Shown here: piece after piece, positions 61,978-64,000 of the stretch | How the letters are laid out: the number at the start of each line of letters is the position of its first letter | How positions within the stretch are numbered: position 1 is the stretch's first letter | Assembly (NCBI RefSeq): GCF_048541835.1 | Contig: NZ_JBLEOY010000001.1 | Span: forward strand, 496,001 to 560,000 | Length of the DNA: 64,000 nucleotides | From: QIJE01 sp048541835 | Lineage (GTDB): Bacteria > SZUA-79 > Acidulodesulfobacterales > Acidulodesulfobacteraceae | Direction: 5' to 3' | The notes under the pieces: model-generated | Database searches by the model: none | What the model was told of the DNA's origin: nothing | The model's input: the letters and a program-made list of their open reading frames with translations, nothing else | Translations under genes and position numbers: made by a program

Positions 61978-63474
61978 CTAACATTCCTTGTTTTTTTCCG
62001 CTATGGACCTTTTTAATATCTCGTTTACCTTCTTGGGATTAGCCTTACCCTTTGTTTTCTTCATTACGGCACCAACGAAAAAACCGAATAGTTTGTCTTT
62101 ACCGGAGATTAAACCTGCCAATTCTTTTGGATTTTCTTCTAATACATGCTCGATAATATCCCCTATGCCTTTTTCGTCCGAAACTTGAGCCAAGTTTTTT
62201 TCTTTTATAATCTCACCGGCCTTTTTTCCCGATAGCAACATCTCGGTCAATACTGTCTTTCCGGTATTTTTGTTAATATTTCCGGCCTCTACCTCAAGTA
62301 TAAGCCCCAGAAAATTCTCACTTTTAACTAAATCTACAACCCTTTCTTCCTTCCTTTTTTCTCTCATCTTATCTTTTGTTTTTAATTCAGACAATAAATC
62401 ATTAATGACCCAATTGGCTATTTTTTTAATTTCAACCCTGCCTTCGTTGATTTCAATCAAGTCCTCAAAGTAAAGGGCTATTTCTTTATCCTGAGTCAAT
62501 ACTCCGCTGTCGTATTCGGCCAAAAGGTACTCTGCGGCGTATCTTTCCCTTTTTGCCGCAGGCAATTCCGTAATGGAGCCCTTGATCTCGGAAATAAATC
62601 TATCCGTTAAAATTAGCGGCGGCAGGTCCGGTTCTTCAAAGTATCTATAATCATGTGCTTCCTCCTTTCCCCTCATTGGCCTCGTCAAATTTTCCCTGGA
62701 ATCGTAAAGCCTCGTTTCCTGAATAACCTTTCCGCCGTTTAAGATGACATCTATCTGTCTTTCTATCTCATAATTTATTGCCTTTTCTACGAACTTGAAG
62801 GAATTAACATTCTTAACTTCAGTCCTTGTCCCCAAGTCCGGATCGCCTTTCTTTCTGACGGAAACATTTGCGTCGCATCTAAAGCTGCCCTCCTCCATGT
62901 TGCCATCGGAAACACCGAGATAAACAAGAATATCTCTCAATTCTTTTAAATAAGCGACCGCCTCGCCGGAGGAATTTATATTCGGTTCGGAAACTATTTC
63001 TACAAGAGGAGTTCCCGCTCTGTTCAAATCGACGTAAGATTCGTTTCCAATATGGATAAGTTTTCCGGCATCCTCTTCGATATGAAGCCTGTTTATCTCG
63101 ACCCTCTTTTCCACGCCTTCGACCTTGATATCCAAATAACCGCCTGATGATACAGGTTCTAAATATTGCGATATTTGATATCCTTTCGGCAGGTCGGGAT
63201 AAAAATAGTTTTTTCTTACAAATACGCTTCTCTTGTTTATGACAATATTTAAAGCCAGTGCCGCCTTAACGGCAAGTTTTATTCCCTCGAAATTAATCAC
63301 CGGAAGCGCTCCGGGAAGCCCGAGACATACGGGACAAACCGCAGAATTAGGCTCTATTCCGAAAATATTAGGGCAGGTACAAAACATTTTAGTCTTCGTC
63401 AAAAGTTGTGAATGAACCTCCAACCCTATAACCGATTCAAACTGACTGCCATTTGTACTATGCATGCTGTTCAT
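61978..63474 (-). CDS. gatB: Aspartyl/glutamyl-tRNA amidotransferase subunit B
   Basis: 498 residues, slightly long. It has IGLEVHSQLLTKTKMFC and the zinc-region cysteines in VCPVCLGLPGALPV, then LNRAGTPLVEIVSEPN, and a YqeY-like tail domain at the C-terminus. With GatA and GatC it converts Glu-tRNA(Gln) and/or Asp-tRNA(Asn) to the amide form. Its start overlaps the gatA stop by 17 bases. The tRNA-Glu gene elsewhere in the window is unrelated in position. Confidence 0.97.
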   Translation of the reverse strand: MNSMHSTNGSQFESVIGLEVHSQLLTKTKMFCTCPNIFGIEPNSAVCPVCLGLPGALPVINFEGIKLAVKAALALNIVINKRSVFVRKNYFYPDLPKGYQISQYLEPVSSGGYLDIKVEGVEKRVEINRLHIEEDAGKLIHIGNESYVDLNRAGTPLVEIVSEPNINSSGEAVAYLKELRDILVYLGVSDGNMEEGSFRCDANVSVRKKGDPDLGTRTEVKNVNSFKFVEKAINYEIERQIDVILNGGKVIQETRLYDSRENLTRPMRGKEEAHDYRYFEEPDLPPLILTDRFISEIKGSITELPAAKRERYAAEYLLAEYDSGVLTQDKEIALYFEDLIEINEGRVEIKKIANWVINDLLSELKTKDKMREKRKEERVVDLVKSENFLGLILEVEAGNINKNTGKTVLTEMLLSGKKAGEIIKEKNLAQVSDEKGIGDIIEHVLEENPKELAGLISGKDKLFGFFVGAVMKKTKGKANPKKVNEILKRSIAEKNKEC

Positions 63475-64000
63475 ATCTTATATCCTTTTTGTTTATATTA
63501 TTTTCCCTGAACTTAATTTCTCCCTCTATAATCTTTGCAACGGAAAGAAGCCTGTCTTCCGTTAACCAAGGAGAAATAATCTGTAAACCTATAGGAAGAA
63601 CACCACCTGGTTTTGCGGGATTGTCCACAAAACCTACAGGCATGCTTAATGCCGGCAGATAGGAAAGGTTAACGGATATAGTGTAAATATCCGACAAATA
63701 CATACTTAAGGGATCACCCGTTTTCTCGCCTATTAAAAACGCCGGCGCCGGCGAAGTTGGTCCTATAATAATGTCCGTTTTTTCAAATGCATCCTTATAA
63801 TTTTTTATAATCAGCTTCCTGATTAAAGACGCCTTTTTATAATAGGCATCATAATAGCCCGCAGATAGGGCGAAAGTCCCTAAAATTATCCGCCTTTTTA
63901 CCTCATCTCCAAATCCGAACTCCCTTGATTTACTGTAAAGGTCGTCTAGCCCCAAGCCTCGCGCTCCTTGTTCTTGTTTATATCTATAACCGAACCTTAT
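63458..64000 (-). CDS. gatA: Glutamyl-tRNA amidotransferase subunit A, C-terminal part (5' end outside window)
   Basis: The frame is open from 64000 to the stop at 63458, 180 codons. It covers the C-terminal third of GatA, reading IRFGYR at the edge, then YSKSREFGFGDEVKRRIILG and SAGYYDAYYKKA. The amidase Ser-cis-Ser-Lys catalytic triad lies upstream and is not in the window. The apparent start at 63955 is only an internal leucine codon. It overlaps gatB, the usual gatA-gatB order. Confidence 0.95.
   Translation of the reverse strand: MRFGYRYKQEQGARGLGLDDLYSKSREFGFGDEVKRRIILGTFALSAGYYDAYYKKASLIRKLIIKNYKDAFEKTDIIIGPTSPAPAFLIGEKTGDPLSMYLSDIYTISVNLSYLPALSMPVGFVDNPAKPGGVLPIGLQIISPWLTEDRLLSVAKIIEGEIKFRENNINKKDIRYEQHA

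Noticed and set aside
1..64000. CRISPR arrays, insertion sequences, prophage or integron features
   Set aside because: No regularly spaced repeats, transposase, integrase other than the chromosomal Xer gene, or phage structural genes were seen on either strand.

Overview
The window is a gene-dense, AT-rich chromosomal segment (roughly 35-40 % GC by eye) from a Gram-negative, lipopolysaccharide-making bacterium. Gene content and order look deltaproteobacterial (Desulfobacterota-like). Two runs are typical of that group: pyrG-kdsA-kdsD-kdsC-lptC-lptA-lptB-rpoN-hpf-rapZ, and argB-argD-argF-argG-argH-lipoprotein followed by lysA-dapA-dapB. The Lys/Asn/Ile-rich proteome would fit an uncultured lineage such as the Sva0485/Acidulodesulfobacterales clade, but that placement is an inference and was not tested. 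I see no prophage, insertion sequence, CRISPR array or integron. The window is mostly core chromosome, and no clearly new multigene system is visible.

Layout. 1-6901: the 3' part of a metallo-beta-lactamase-fold hydrolase, lptF/lptG on the minus strand, then a plus-strand run of a degenerate receiver protein, nadC, birA and coaX (NAD, biotin and CoA cofactor supply). 6909-26246 (minus): ahcY and metK (activated methyl cycle), rapZ, hpf, rpoN, the LPS-transport and Kdo genes lptB-lptA-lptC-kdsC-kdsD-kdsA, pyrG (CTP, used to activate Kdo), dapB-dapA-lysA, a polyprenyl diphosphate synthase, radA, a geranylgeranyl-reductase-family flavoprotein and an NHL-repeat protein. 26297-32444 (minus): a lipoprotein and argH-argG-argF-argD-argB. 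32538-36540 (minus): hslU-hslV, a Xer recombinase and uppP.

36691-40040 (plus): a 14-helix MFS exporter and a short alpha-glucan phosphorylase. 40044-45344 (minus): zinc alcohol dehydrogenase, nucleotide-sugar epimerase, ClC-CBS channel, tRNA-Glu(CTC), a small lipoprotein and rfbA. 45416-46702 (plus): an RlmD-like rRNA methyltransferase. 46715-57735 (minus): a surface-glycan block (polysaccharide deacetylase, two GT9 heptosyltransferases flanking a FemAB-like acyltransferase, GT2 and GT4 enzymes, heptose-7-phosphate kinase) running into remA-gmk-rpoZ-spoT-rpmB. 57849-59266 (plus): a dolichyl-phosphate-glucosyltransferase-like GT2 and a 3-methyladenine DNA glycosylase. 59303-64000 (minus): a Met-rich cytochrome c, ilvE, mtnA, gatB and the 3' end of gatA.

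How the genes work together. Much of the window serves envelope assembly: Kdo synthesis, CTP supply, the Lpt bridge, heptose activation and transfer, undecaprenyl phosphate recycling and nucleotide sugars. Meso-diaminopimelate/lysine and arginine synthesis, the methyl cycle and methionine salvage, and stringent response and translation factors make up the rest. Intergenic space is short: no gene-free stretch reaches 300 bases. The longest are 3000-3185, 23922-24088 and 36541-36690. Several carry recognisable sigma-70-type promoter hexamers. Clear intrinsic terminators are essentially absent, even between convergent genes.
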